DNA of 64,000 nt from Bacteroides sp. 43_108 (GTDB lineage Bacteria; Bacteroidota; Bacteroidia; Bacteroidales; Bacteroidaceae): positions 1 to 64,000 of the forward strand of contig MNQS01000134.1 in NCBI GenBank assembly GCA_001915545.1. Reading direction: 5' to 3'. Positions 19,104-28,296 of this stretch are shown here, in pieces (the first letter of the stretch is position 1; every line of letters begins with the position of its first letter). Below the pieces are notes generated by a model that was not told the origin of the DNA, did no database searches, and saw only the letters and a list, made by a program, of their open reading frames with translations. A program made the position numbers and the translations under genes.

Positions 19104-21083
19104 TCAGTTGTCCTTGGCATATTTCTTTATGAGGCCGTATGCCTGGTAAAGTCCGAGCTCGCCGGCCTTGCTGAGGTCGTTCAGGCCCTCTTTGGTGTTC
19201 TTTCCGAGAATCCTTATTATACCTCTATTATAATATGCTTCGGCAAACTTGTCGTAAAGCTGTATGCACTTCGTGAGGTCGGCTTCGGCGCTTTCGTAGT
19301 CGGCCGTCTTGGCTTCTATGCATGCGCGGTTGTAGTAGGCGTACGGCAGGTCGGGCGAGAGTTCGACAACCTTGTTCATGTCGGCCTTGGCCATCATGAG
19401 GTGAATGTCGGCCTTTTCTGGCAGTGCGGCCGTTATGCCTTTCTCGTTCCTTGCGCCTTGCTCTGCCATGTCGGCCATCTTTGCGTGTACGACAGCTCTT
19501 GCGAAGTATGCGAGCATGAACGTCTTGTCGGCGTTCACCGCGCTGTCGAGTTCAGCCGAAGCCTTTTCGGCATCCTGAAGCAGATAGTACTCTACGGCTT
19601 TGGCAAAGTGGGCGAGGGCAGAGGTGTCCCTCCTTCCGTTCATCTTCTCCAGCGAGTTCATGCGCGCCGCGAAGTCGTTCTCTTCGAGAGGCTTCTCCCT
19701 GTTCGTGAGGATGAGCTTCTCCGGCAGTATTTTCCTTCCGTTCACCTTCTCCACGTCGCGGCAGTAGTTGATGGCCTGTTTCAGCTTGTTTTCCTCTTCG
19801 TAGTAGGTGAGCACGTACATCGGCTGCAGCGTAGTTTCCGTGTTTCGGTTCTGCACCTTGCCTCTGTATTCGCTCTTATACTGTTTCTCCTGTTCTTCGT
19901 CCTCCACGACAAGCTTGTTGTAGTCTTCCATGTTCTTTTCCGACTTCTTTCTGGTAGTCACTTTCTTGCTTGCCGCCGACGCATATCCGTATCTGTGCGC
20001 CACCTGTTCCTTTATCACGTGCTCCTCGTCTCTCTCGGCACCTCTCACGTCGCCTATCATGCGCTTCGCTTCGGCTCTCTTCTGGTATCCCAGCAGAAAG
20101 TTCGGGTAAGCCTTGATGACGGTCGTGTAGTCCTTGATGGCCCCGCGGTAGTCGCCCGTCTCGTGCAGGAGCAGGGCCCTGTTGAACGTCACCATCATGT
20201 CCGACGGGTCTTTCTCCAGAATGAAGTTGAAGTCCTCGATGGCTCTGTTGCCGTCGCCCACGTTGGCCCTGAGCAGACCTCGGTTGTAGTGTCCCACAAA
20301 GTTGTCGGGGTCGATTGTCAGCGCCAAGTCGTAGTCGCTCATAGCCCCTCTCAGGTTCTTCTGGTTGTATCGGCACAGCGCTCTGTTTATGATGTTGCCC
20401 AGGTGCTTAGGCTGTAGCCTTATGGCCTCGGTGAGCCTCTTTTCGGCACCGGCGTAGTCTTCTTTCCTCATGAGGAACGATGCCTTCATCGAGAGCGCCG
20501 ACACGTCGTTCGGGTCGATTTCGATGGCCTTGTCGATGTATTCCTCGGCTCTCGCCGTGTCCTTCTCCTCGAGCGTTATCTGCGCCTTCATGCAGTAGCC
20601 CTTGGCATATTTCGGCCATTTCTTTATGAATATGCTGGCCACGGAGTCGGCCCTCTCCATGTTGTCGAGTTCCATCAGGCAGAGCGTCAGGTTGTTCCAC
20701 AGAGGCTGGCTGTTGGGCTCCATCTCGACGGCCTTGAAGTAGTCGTCGGCCGCATCCTTGTAGTTGCCCATGTTGATGCGCGAGAGCCCTCTCACCTCGT
20801 AGCTGTCCGGAAAGTAGGGGTTGCGCTTTATGGCTTCCGAGCAGTCGCTCTCCGCACCCGCATAGTCCTCCAGATAGAATTTCGCCACACCTCTATAGAA
20901 ATACGGTTCATAGAGGTATGGCTTTGCGTTTATCACCATGTTGAAATACTGTATCGAAAGGACGTAGTCATCGTAGTACAATGCATTGCGTCCGACAATC
21001 ATCACTCTGTCCGTGTTGATCTGCGCCTTGGCGGACATGATGAAGGCCGACAGCAAAAATATCAGGTATGCCAATCGTTTCAT
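19104..21083 (-). CDS. TPR-repeat protein, probably periplasmic
   Basis: 659 residues with a signal peptide (MKRLAYLIFLLSAFIMSAKAQ). Tandem tetratricopeptide repeats fill about 30-350 and 500-655 (for example the unit PYFYRGVAKFYLEDYAGAESD near residue 60). A charged linker rich in Lys/Glu at about 350-400 separates the two arrays. A scaffold role is likely; no enzyme motif is visible. GC-rich compared with the flanks, which produces long meaningless open frames on the other strand. 112 bp downstream of def. Confidence 0.88.
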   Translation of the reverse strand: MKRLAYLIFLLSAFIMSAKAQINTDRVMIVGRNALYYDDYVLSIQYFNMVINAKPYLYEPYFYRGVAKFYLEDYAGAESDCSEAIKRNPYFPDSYEVRGLSRINMGNYKDAADDYFKAVEMEPNSQPLWNNLTLCLMELDNMERADSVASIFIKKWPKYAKGYCMKAQITLEEKDTARAEEYIDKAIEIDPNDVSALSMKASFLMRKEDYAGAEKRLTEAIRLQPKHLGNIINRALCRYNQKNLRGAMSDYDLALTIDPDNFVGHYNRGLLRANVGDGNRAIEDFNFILEKDPSDMMVTFNRALLLHETGDYRGAIKDYTTVIKAYPNFLLGYQKRAEAKRMIGDVRGAERDEEHVIKEQVAHRYGYASAASKKVTTRKKSEKNMEDYNKLVVEDEEQEKQYKSEYRGKVQNRNTETTLQPMYVLTYYEEENKLKQAINYCRDVEKVNGRKILPEKLILTNREKPLEENDFAARMNSLEKMNGRRDTSALAHFAKAVEYYLLQDAEKASAELDSAVNADKTFMLAYFARAVVHAKMADMAEQGARNEKGITAALPEKADIHLMMAKADMNKVVELSPDLPYAYYNRACIEAKTADYESAEADLTKCIQLYDKFAEAYYNRGIIRILGKNTKEGLNDLSKAGELGLYQAYGLIKKYAKDN

Positions 21084-21195
21084 AAATACAAATATTCCTG
21101 TCTCGCGCTCATTCGTGCGCGTGTGGGTGTCGTGTGTTGTGGTGTCTCGTTTCTCTCTGCCGGTGCGTTCGCCCTTTGCCTGATGCTCGCGCCCG

Positions 21196-21753
21196 TTATC
21201 TTCTGTTCGGCTTGGTCTTGTAGGAGCAGTTCTCCTTGCCCTTCATCATCGCCGCCAGCTTCGACTTTATCATCTGCTTTCTCAGCGGCGAGAGGTGGTC
21301 GACGAAGAGTTTTCCCTCCAGATGGTCGAACTCATGCTGCATTACTCTTGCCAGGAAGCCTTCTGCCCATTCGTCGTGCTCGTTCATGTCCTCGTCGAGA
21401 TATTTCACGTGCACCTTGCACGGTCTCTTCACGCTTTCGTGTACTCCCGGAACGCTCAGGCATCCTTCCTCCATCGAGCATGTCTCCTCGCCGTATTCGA
21501 TGATGTGCGGATTGATGTAGGCACGCAGAAAACCCTTGTACTCGGGCATGTCGTCGCTGATGACGTCGAGGTCAATCACGACCACCCTTATCGGCAGTCC
21601 CACCTGCGGAGCCGCGAGGCCCACGCCCTCGGCCTTCTTCATCGTTTCGAACATGTTCTTTATGAGTTCCTTCAGCTCCGGATAGTCGGGAGTGATGTCT
21701 TCTGCCTGCTTGCGGAGTACAGGCTGTCCGAATATGTACATCGGTAGTATCAT
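21196..21753 (-). CDS. def: peptide deformylase
   Basis: 185 residues. Removes the N-formyl group from nascent proteins. All three motifs are intact: GVGLAAPQ (about 43-50), EEGCLS with metal ligand C98 (about 95-100), and QHEFDH with H140, E141 and H144. 100 bp downstream of ruvX on the same strand, a common Bacteroidales neighbourhood. Confidence 0.97.
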   Translation of the reverse strand: MILPMYIFGQPVLRKQAEDITPDYPELKELIKNMFETMKKAEGVGLAAPQVGLPIRVVVIDLDVISDDMPEYKGFLRAYINPHIIEYGEETCSMEEGCLSVPGVHESVKRPCKVHVKYLDEDMNEHDEWAEGFLARVMQHEFDHLEGKLFVDHLSPLRKQMIKSKLAAMMKGKENCSYKTKPNRR

Positions 21754-21853
21754 CTTTCTGTTACCTTCCTTTCTTGTATGGTTATATATATTTGATTAGT
21801 TGCGGTTTATGCGCTCTTGCTGGAGCATGTCTCCAGCTCCTTTTCCCTCTCGC

Positions 21854-22276
21854 TCACCTTCTGAACCTCTGCGCCTCGAGATAGTCCTCGAGTATGATTG
21901 TTGCGCTTATCTTGTCCACGAGAGCCTTGTCCTGACGCGCCTTCCTGCCGATGCCGCTGTCCAGCATGGCCCTGTGCGCCAGCACCGAGGTGAATCGTTC
22001 GTCGTAGAATTCAATGTTTACCTGCGGCAGGTTTTTCCTGACTCTGTTCACGAAGGGAGTGATGTTCTTCATGTTGTCCGAAAACTCGCCGCTGTTCTGC
22101 CGTGGAAGCCCCACGATGATTTTCTCCACATCTTCCGTTTCGATGTAATTCTTTATGAAGTCGAAAAGTGTATGTGTCGGCACTGTCGTAAGTCCGTTTG
22201 CAATCATCTGCAGCGTGTCCGTGACGGCAATGCCGCTGCGTTTCTTCCCGTAGTCGATGGCTAATATTCTGCTCAT
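21854..22276 (-). CDS. ruvX: Holliday junction resolvase-like protein (YqgF/RuvX family)
   Basis: 140 residues from the ATG at 22276, which places ILAIDYGKKRSGIAVTD right at the N terminus as in the family; the longer frame upstream is not conserved in type. RNase H-like fold; implicated in pre-16S rRNA 5' processing. The later acidic residues (GLPRQNSGEFS, VNIEFYDERFTS, and the final KID/ATIILEDYL segment) are present. Confidence 0.94.
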   Translation of the reverse strand: MSRILAIDYGKKRSGIAVTDTLQMIANGLTTVPTHTLFDFIKNYIETEDVEKIIVGLPRQNSGEFSDNMKNITPFVNRVRKNLPQVNIEFYDERFTSVLAHRAMLDSGIGRKARQDKALVDKISATIILEDYLEAQRFRR

Positions 22277-22351
22277 AATAATTGCAAAATTAGTGTTTTT
22301 ATGTCCAAGATGCAAAATAGTTTGCCCCATTTGTTCCCGAGCCTGCGGTGT

Positions 22352-23476
22352 TTAACAGTTTGCTGCGTCCTGCCGCTCCGCGCCGCCGGCGTTCTCCATG
22401 CGCATTCTCTTCACGGCCAGATGGTGTCCCTCGCCGGCCGCCCTTGAATACCATTCCATGGCTTTCGCCATGTCCCTGACGCCCGACCATCCTTCCTCGT
22501 AGGCCTGCCCCATGCGGTAGTGCGCATAGGGGTCGTCGCCCATGCTGTACGCCTCCATGGCCTTCACGGCCGATGGCGCCAGCGAACCGCATCCCTTGCG
22601 GTAGAGGTCGCCCAGATTCGACGGTGCATACGTCCTGTCGCCCATCCTGCATGCTTCGCCGAACCAGTATTCGGCCTTCCTTCCGTCTCTTTCCACGCCG
22701 ATGCCTTCCTGATAGATTGTGCCGAGGTCGTTGAGCACCACGCCTTCGGCCCCGTTTCCTCTCCTGTACGCCTCGCCGACCTCCAGAAGCGCCTCCACGT
22801 CGTCGTGCGAAAAGCTCTCCCACGTTTCGCATCCGTCCGTCTGCCACGACTTCACCCGCCCGATGGATTCGTGCTGCGGCACGTCCACCTCGCCACAGCA
22901 CTTCATGTTCCTGAAGTCCTCTTCGATTTCCTCGTCCGTGGCCACCGGTGCAAGTCCGTTTGCCAGTATGTACTGCACGTAGCCGTATATGCGAGGCGTG
23001 CTCGAGTGGAGCGTCACGCCGTAGCGTCTGAGGAACTCCAGCGAGACATACGTGCCTCCCGTCAGCGCTGGCATCACGTAGAATCTCGGCAGCTGCATGA
23101 GCCCTACCTTCAGCTGTGCCACAGCCTCGCCGATGCTCTCTTCCGCCCACTGTTCGCCGTAGACCTCGTATACCGACCTTCCGTCCACCCTGAGCCCCTC
23201 GCCGTTGAGGTGCACGTTCAGGCAGTCGGCCAGATACGGCAGGAGGCGGTAGTCGTGCATCGACGCCAGCCCCGAGATGCCAACGGCATATTCGCCGTGC
23301 CCGTCGCTCGCCAGCATGAACATGGTTGTCGATTCGCCGGGACAGGCGAACAGGATGGAACTGCCTCCGTCCTCCCCGCCGATTTCCATCAGCACCTCCA
23401 GCGCTATGTCCAGCTCGCCGATGAATGCGTCCGTGTCTAGGGCGTTGTCGGAATGTATGTAGATGTTGAATGTCAT
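22352..23476 (-). CDS. Sel1-repeat protein
   Basis: 374 residues from the ATG at 23476; an upstream in-frame extension of 47 codons reads as intergenic repeat sequence. The N-terminal about 210 residues are of unknown fold (starting MTFNIYIHSDNALDTD), and the C-terminal part carries Sel1-like repeats (units such as AYRRGNGAEGVVLNDLGTIY and AEYWFGEACRMGDRTYAPSN). Sel1 repeats mediate protein contacts; no enzymatic role is visible. 75 bp upstream of ruvX, perhaps the same transcript. Confidence 0.85.
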   Translation of the reverse strand: MTFNIYIHSDNALDTDAFIGELDIALEVLMEIGGEDGGSSILFACPGESTTMFMLASDGHGEYAVGISGLASMHDYRLLPYLADCLNVHLNGEGLRVDGRSVYEVYGEQWAEESIGEAVAQLKVGLMQLPRFYVMPALTGGTYVSLEFLRRYGVTLHSSTPRIYGYVQYILANGLAPVATDEEIEEDFRNMKCCGEVDVPQHESIGRVKSWQTDGCETWESFSHDDVEALLEVGEAYRRGNGAEGVVLNDLGTIYQEGIGVERDGRKAEYWFGEACRMGDRTYAPSNLGDLYRKGCGSLAPSAVKAMEAYSMGDDPYAHYRMGQAYEEGWSGVRDMAKAMEWYSRAAGEGHHLAVKRMRMENAGGAERQDAANC

Positions 23477-23604
23477 TGAGAAATTTTTTTCAAAAATAGT
23501 GCAATAAAACGGATGACTCCACTTTATTCCCATTTTATTTTTCAAGTTCGTGTCTGTAATGTATAAAGCGTATGTGAAAAATTGTGGCGCACGATGTGTA
23601 TTTG

Positions 23605-23682
23605 TGAGCCCTCGCAATTTTTATTCCGAGCGCCCGGAAATATTTTTCTGAGCCCTCGCAGAATTATTTCTGAGCGCTCGCA
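23605..23682. repeat. 22-bp direct repeat, four copies
   Basis: TGAGCSCTCGCA cores begin at 23605, 23627 (variant CGAGCGCCCGGA), 23649 and 23671, exactly 22 bp apart, separated by AT-rich 10-mers. They lie upstream of the Sel1 gene. Confidence 0.9.
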
Positions 23683-23690
23683 TACGAAAA

Positions 23691-23761
23691 GATGTGCATG
23701 CTATACAATATTGAACAGTGACAAGTTCTGCTGTAATATAAGTGTGTATAGCATGCACATC
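23691..23761. repeat. long perfect inverted repeat
   Basis: GATGTGCATGCTATACA (23691-23707) pairs with TGTATAGCATGCACATC (23745-23761), a perfect 17-bp stem. An inner ATATT/AATAT pair extends it. On the minus strand it is followed by TTTT, so it may end the receptor-GLPGLI transcript, though it is far longer than the other terminators here. Confidence 0.85.
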
Positions 23762-23851
23762 ATTGTTTGGATTGAAGAAGCTTTTAAAGTGAGTTTGAAA
23801 TAAATATATTTCATGTACCGGCATCCGTTCAAATGATGGGAATGTATGAGC

Positions 23852-26437
23852 CTATAGATATATGTGTGCTGTCAAGGTCACTGATAATGGACGTAGGTGA
23901 TACTCTTCGTAATGCTCCTCCAGGTCGCCAATATTGTGGACGATGAAGGTTCGTATGTTTGTAAGATTATCGCCATCGAGGTTGAATTCCAACTTTTTAG
24001 ATGCTTTCCACTGAAGTCCCGCTCCCAAGAATATAAAGTTTTTGCGCGAGGATGGCAGACTGGAGTTGTAGGAGTGGCTAGCATTGACGTTGAAAAAGAG
24101 ACGGGAAGGCACAAGGCTCATTGTGAGACGAGCGCGCTGCGAAAAATCGCGTATGGTCGTATCATAGTCATCCGAAGTGGAGCGGCTCAGCTGCCATCTG
24201 GCAGAGTAGTCGAGACGATAGCCCGTAACAATGTCGAAGGCCAATGTGCCGCTGAGCGCATAGCTTTGCCTATTGTATCCCATCAGCTCCGACTGGCGCA
24301 ATATTTGGCTCCGGTCAGTAGTGGCTGAAGCCGTGAGTTCGAGCTGCATGGTATGCCAGTCGATGTCCTTACGTCCATAGAGGGTTATGCCGTAGCCCGT
24401 GCTGTGGTTGGGCGCATAGGTTGCTTCAAGGATAGTGTGGGCCTGTTCATCGATGGTTGTGCCATAGGTGATGTCGCTCCACGAACGACGCCAATTGCCT
24501 TCAGCATAGGCGAAGAGTCCGTTGAAGATGTCTTTGAACGAGACCTTGAGACGGGCCGAAACTGCATGGTTGTCTGAGAGCAAGGCGCGATAACGCGAAA
24601 GGCTTCGATAGTTCTTCATGAGATTTGCGGTGTAGAGCTGCTGCCAGGAAGTTTCGGAGGACGAGTAGTTGACATCACCGTTGAAAGTGAAGTTGTCGGT
24701 CGCCTTCCAAAGCAACGAGAATGAAGGCTGAAAACGCAGGCGGGTTCGTTCGGCATCGGTGGTCTCGTCGGGTATGTCGGTGTTGTCAAGACGCGTGTAG
24801 CTCAGAGCCAAAGGAAGCCGCAGCGTAGTTCGAAACGAGCCTTTGACATAACGGATCAGTGGACCTACGCCAATGAGACCATTGAAATGGTACATACGAC
24901 CGTCAGCCAGCATGTCGGGATGAGCAAGTTCCGTAGAAAGCGAGGTGTAGGCGGCGTTGGCCTGCGCCGAGAGAGACAGTGTCCAGGAATGGGCGCTGAG
25001 GTCACGGAGCGTCTTGAAGTCATTGGCTGTAGAGATGGTGGTGATGCCGACATCCTGACGGGCAGTCATGTCACCGCCGACTATGAGCGCCTGCGGCGAA
25101 GAGACTATGCTGTTGTTCGATGTCCACTCAAAGCCGCCACCCTGTGCTGTACGGTGCACCCAGCGTGTACTGTTGTTGAGTGCAAGCGATCTGTAGTGCA
25201 ATGTTTGCGTTGTCGCACTGGCTGTACCATACCCCTCATTCCATTTTCCGGACAGAGAGAGGGTGTTGTTCAGGAATTCCTTGCTGGAATTCTTCTCGTA
25301 TGTGAGTTTCAAGTCTGCTGCATTGGTGTGGGTGCGGTCAGAAATGTCTTCCGTTAGCAGTCTGCTGGTACCGTCGGGCAGGATATAGGTGGTTCTGGCA
25401 TACGATGAACCGCGCGAGAGGTTATGGCTGTAGTTGAGGTTGTAGTTGAATGTGACATCCTCCGACAGCTTTGCCAGGTTGTTGAGGTTTATGCCGTGGC
25501 GGTAGCCGAACAGGCTGTTGCCGACTGGCGATGATCCGTGGCCCAGAATGCCCACCATGCTTGGGGCATCTTTTGTGTCAATGCCGTAATGCGCAGTTGC
25601 CGCTTCGCCACCTCGGCCCATGTTGTCGCCGCTGTACCTCAGCTGATGCTGTTCACCACTGCTGAAGTACATGGCCTGCAGCGTGGCATCCCACAGCGGA
25701 CCATCAGCGTAGCCTCCTGCGCCCAAGTCCATGCTCTTTGTCCAAACGCCTTTTGCCTTGTCCTTGAGCTTCAGGTTGATTGCCGCGCTTTCCGGCGGCA
25801 CCTGGTCTTGAAGCGCCTTGACGTGCTCGTGGTTCTCCATCACCTGCACTGTGGCCACATCTTCGGCCTTGATACCCTCTGTGGCGAGATTGTAGCGCCC
25901 CTGCAGCATGTCTAGGTTCTCTATATAGAAACGGTTGATGGGTGTGCCCATATAATTGATTGTACCGTCATCTTCGATAGTGATTCCCGGTAACTGGCGC
26001 AGCACGTCGGCTATGGTGCGGTCGTGCCCGCGTGTGTAGGCAGATACAAGATAGTTCAGCGTGTCGCGGTTTCCCCACAGCTTCTGCGCCTTTATCACGA
26101 CCTCGCGCAATTTCATGTTTTCCTCTTCCACCGTAATGTTGCACGTCTGCGAACGGCTTTCTATGCGCATCATTTTGGGCTTTATGTTGAACCCGGTTAC
26201 CCTTATCAGCATTTCATCGGACGCGGCTGCGGCATCCAGCGAATAGCGTCCCTGCTCGTCGGTTACGGAATAAGCTACGATGCTGGAGTCGGAAGGCTGG
26301 ACCATGGTGACGATTACTTCATTTGCTGGTTCGGTGCCGCAACGCACTTGCCCGCTCACGTTTATCGTGCCGGTTTGGGCGTAGGAGTCAATATACCCCC
26401 ACGTCAAACAAACTATCATCAATATTATTCTTCCCAT
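23852..26437 (-). CDS. outer-membrane beta-barrel, TonB-receptor-like protein
   Basis: 861 residues with a signal peptide ending at SYAQ. A carboxypeptidase-regulatory-like domain (about 22-105: GTINVSGQVRCGTEPANEVI...) is followed by a plug-like segment (VLRQLPGITIEDDGTINYMG; MLQGRYN) and a long barrel of aromatic-rich beta strands. Related to the OMP_b-brl_3 group rather than to SusC. Overlaps functionally with the GLPGLI gene 11 bp upstream; such pairs are frequent in Bacteroidota, with unknown substrate. Confidence 0.88.
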   Translation of the reverse strand: MGRIILMIVCLTWGYIDSYAQTGTINVSGQVRCGTEPANEVIVTMVQPSDSSIVAYSVTDEQGRYSLDAAAASDEMLIRVTGFNIKPKMMRIESRSQTCNITVEEENMKLREVVIKAQKLWGNRDTLNYLVSAYTRGHDRTIADVLRQLPGITIEDDGTINYMGTPINRFYIENLDMLQGRYNLATEGIKAEDVATVQVMENHEHVKALQDQVPPESAAINLKLKDKAKGVWTKSMDLGAGGYADGPLWDATLQAMYFSSGEQHQLRYSGDNMGRGGEAATAHYGIDTKDAPSMVGILGHGSSPVGNSLFGYRHGINLNNLAKLSEDVTFNYNLNYSHNLSRGSSYARTTYILPDGTSRLLTEDISDRTHTNAADLKLTYEKNSSKEFLNNTLSLSGKWNEGYGTASATTQTLHYRSLALNNSTRWVHRTAQGGGFEWTSNNSIVSSPQALIVGGDMTARQDVGITTISTANDFKTLRDLSAHSWTLSLSAQANAAYTSLSTELAHPDMLADGRMYHFNGLIGVGPLIRYVKGSFRTTLRLPLALSYTRLDNTDIPDETTDAERTRLRFQPSFSLLWKATDNFTFNGDVNYSSSETSWQQLYTANLMKNYRSLSRYRALLSDNHAVSARLKVSFKDIFNGLFAYAEGNWRRSWSDITYGTTIDEQAHTILEATYAPNHSTGYGITLYGRKDIDWHTMQLELTASATTDRSQILRQSELMGYNRQSYALSGTLAFDIVTGYRLDYSARWQLSRSTSDDYDTTIRDFSQRARLTMSLVPSRLFFNVNASHSYNSSLPSSRKNFIFLGAGLQWKASKKLEFNLDGDNLTNIRTFIVHNIGDLEEHYEEYHLRPLSVTLTAHIYL

Positions 26438-26448
26438 GCCGCAACATA

Positions 26449-27240
26449 TCAGTAATCAAGCGGTTGGAACTTTGCCGGTTTCGTATCAATCGGAACTCGA
26501 CCCAATATCAGCGTACCTCCAAGTACTGTAACATTACTCAATTCTGCCGGCTTGATATAATATGCGGGATTAGTAACATAATTAGGATTGCCGAATAACC
26601 GATTGCGCAGTTTTACGAATTTGGAGCGTGAACATTTCATGGCTTCTTCAGGTACACTGTAGGTTACTGCTTCCTTAACAGCCTCAACGTTACGGCATTC
26701 AAAGCAGTGGATGCCGTCATCAGATACTGCCCGCATGATAAGACCCGGCAGACCATTCAACCGCCACGGCCCCCAGCGTGTAGGCAAGCTCTCTGCGAAC
26801 CATACATTCCATAACCTGCCGCCGTATTCTCCTGTAGCTTTCTGACACGGGTGGCCGCATATCGTATCGTATTCGGCCTGCAATGTCCAATTTATCTTTT
26901 CTAATTTTTCAGATGTAAGGTATCGGTAGGGCGGTACGGTTTCCACAGATGTGATATTTCCTTGCGGATAGTTCAGCCATGTAGTCGGCACGTACAGCAG
27001 TTGTTCTGACCTGTCATTCTCACCATTATGTCGCTTTCGTCCCATTGTACATGCCATGTCTTTTGCCACCTGTAACGTAAGACCGTAATTCACATCCGTG
27101 TCTTCGCCTTGTGCATTTGAGGTATGGCACGTATAATCATAGTCAGCCACTAAAAAAGTATGAGCGATACTGTCTTTCGTCTGCCCATAAGCAACAAAAG
27201 AGAAAATACATAACATTGCAAAAACAATTTTCTTCTTCAT
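26449..27240 (-). CDS. GLPGLI-family protein
   Basis: 263 residues with a signal peptide (MKKKIVFAMLCIFSFVAYGQ). The family-defining motif appears as LNGLPGLIMRAVS near residue 165. GLPGLI proteins are Bacteroidota-specific, exported, of unknown function, and typically encoded next to a TonB-type outer-membrane protein, as here. Probably first gene of a two-gene operon. Confidence 0.93.
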   Translation of the reverse strand: MKKKIVFAMLCIFSFVAYGQTKDSIAHTFLVADYDYTCHTSNAQGEDTDVNYGLTLQVAKDMACTMGRKRHNGENDRSEQLLYVPTTWLNYPQGNITSVETVPPYRYLTSEKLEKINWTLQAEYDTICGHPCQKATGEYGGRLWNVWFAESLPTRWGPWRLNGLPGLIMRAVSDDGIHCFECRNVEAVKEAVTYSVPEEAMKCSRSKFVKLRNRLFGNPNYVTNPAYYIKPAELSNVTVLGGTLILGRVPIDTKPAKFQPLDY

Positions 27241-27846
27241 AGTATATAATTTTAATTTAAATACAAATATTCAGCGATTATTGTCTGTGGTTTTTCTTGG
27301 TATAATCTTTTTTACTAAAACGAATATACTTCTAAAAATATAAAATGCAAATTATGCAATTATTTTGGTTAGTGTATTTTAAGACAGTTTAAAACAGATT
27401 TAAAATAATAATAAAATATGTTTCACTGAAATCTGAAATATGGCGATAAAATCGTAGAATTTATAGTGCCCAATTATAGTATTTAAACGATTACGACTAT
27501 TTTCCCCTGAGTTTAAGGTTGCAGAGATTTTTCTGATTGTACCTTTCTTATTTTTATCATTATTTCAATATCTTTGCATATGAGTTAAAAATAGAAAATA
27601 AAGGTAGAACAATCGGGTTAAAGTATCTATTAATTAATAAATGCATGTAAATGGTTGACTGTACAATAGAGAAAATTTATTAGGATCGTTAGCACATGAT
27701 GCAGTAATGTCCATTCAGCCTTAAGATATATATAATTGCTACGCTATTTAATGTGGATATACACGACTTGATTTTGCCTTCAAAATAGTATTCCCCCTAA
27801 TGTGTAAGTGAAGGATTTGCAGTGGGGGTATAGTGGATTGAATAAG
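27241..27846. other. AT-rich intergenic border of the defence island
   Basis: About 600 bp with no convincing gene on either strand, very AT-rich. A TATCTTTG box at 27569-27576 is a weak promoter candidate for the rightward operon; TTG at 27537 is too far upstream to be a standard partner. No direct repeats or tRNA fragment marking an integration site could be seen. Confidence 0.4.
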
Positions 27847-28296
27847 ATGAAAAAAATAATAGCTTCAAATTGTATAGGATTGGTAGATGCAGACCTTTTG
27901 GACAATGGAACGCGTCATCCTAATCTTGTATTGTTGAAACTGGCGGGTTATTTTCGTGAGCATGGTATACCTTATGAACTAATTATTGATACTGAGGCAA
28001 ATCTTGAATGCTACCAGCGAGTTTACCTTTCTTGTGTTTTTGTATTTACAAAACTCCCCAAGTTTGTTACTGATTTTCAAATGAAACATCCGAAAACATG
28101 GAGGAATAAACTACATATGGGGGGGACGGGATTTTATGCTACAGAGGAAGACCGAGAGAAGTTTGACGAGATGCGTCGTAAAGATATGGCCCAACTTGCT
28201 ATGGATCCATTTTTACCAGGATTCTCAATGGCTCATCAAATGCCGGATTATAATATTTATATTCCTTATATTGAGCGTGAGATTGAAAAAAAGTAA
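27847..28296 (+). CDS. radical SAM protein, N-terminal part (frame 1)
   Basis: 149 residues from the ATG at 27847 (a GTG at 27808 is possible but less likely). The sequence ASNCIGLVDADLLDNGTRHP... through HMGGTGFYATEE resembles the N-terminal cobalamin-binding-like region of a radical SAM subgroup of unknown function that starts with a (V/I)D.D...NG.RHPN motif. It stops at TAA 28294-28296, immediately after A-AAA-AAG. The conserved continuation, including the Fe-S motif, lies in the -1 frame. Taken together the two parts would give a 446-residue enzyme. AT-rich compared with the flanking core genes. Confidence 0.8.
   Translation: MKKIIASNCIGLVDADLLDNGTRHPNLVLLKLAGYFREHGIPYELIIDTEANLECYQRVYLSCVFVFTKLPKFVTDFQMKHPKTWRNKLHMGGTGFYATEEDREKFDEMRRKDMAQLAMDPFLPGFSMAHQMPDYNIYIPYIEREIEKK

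Noticed and set aside
19098..20417. Long forward reading frame opposite the TPR gene (439 codons)
   Set aside because: Lies over a clear TPR protein; composition (Val, His, Leu, Arg rich) is that of a shadow frame in GC-rich DNA.
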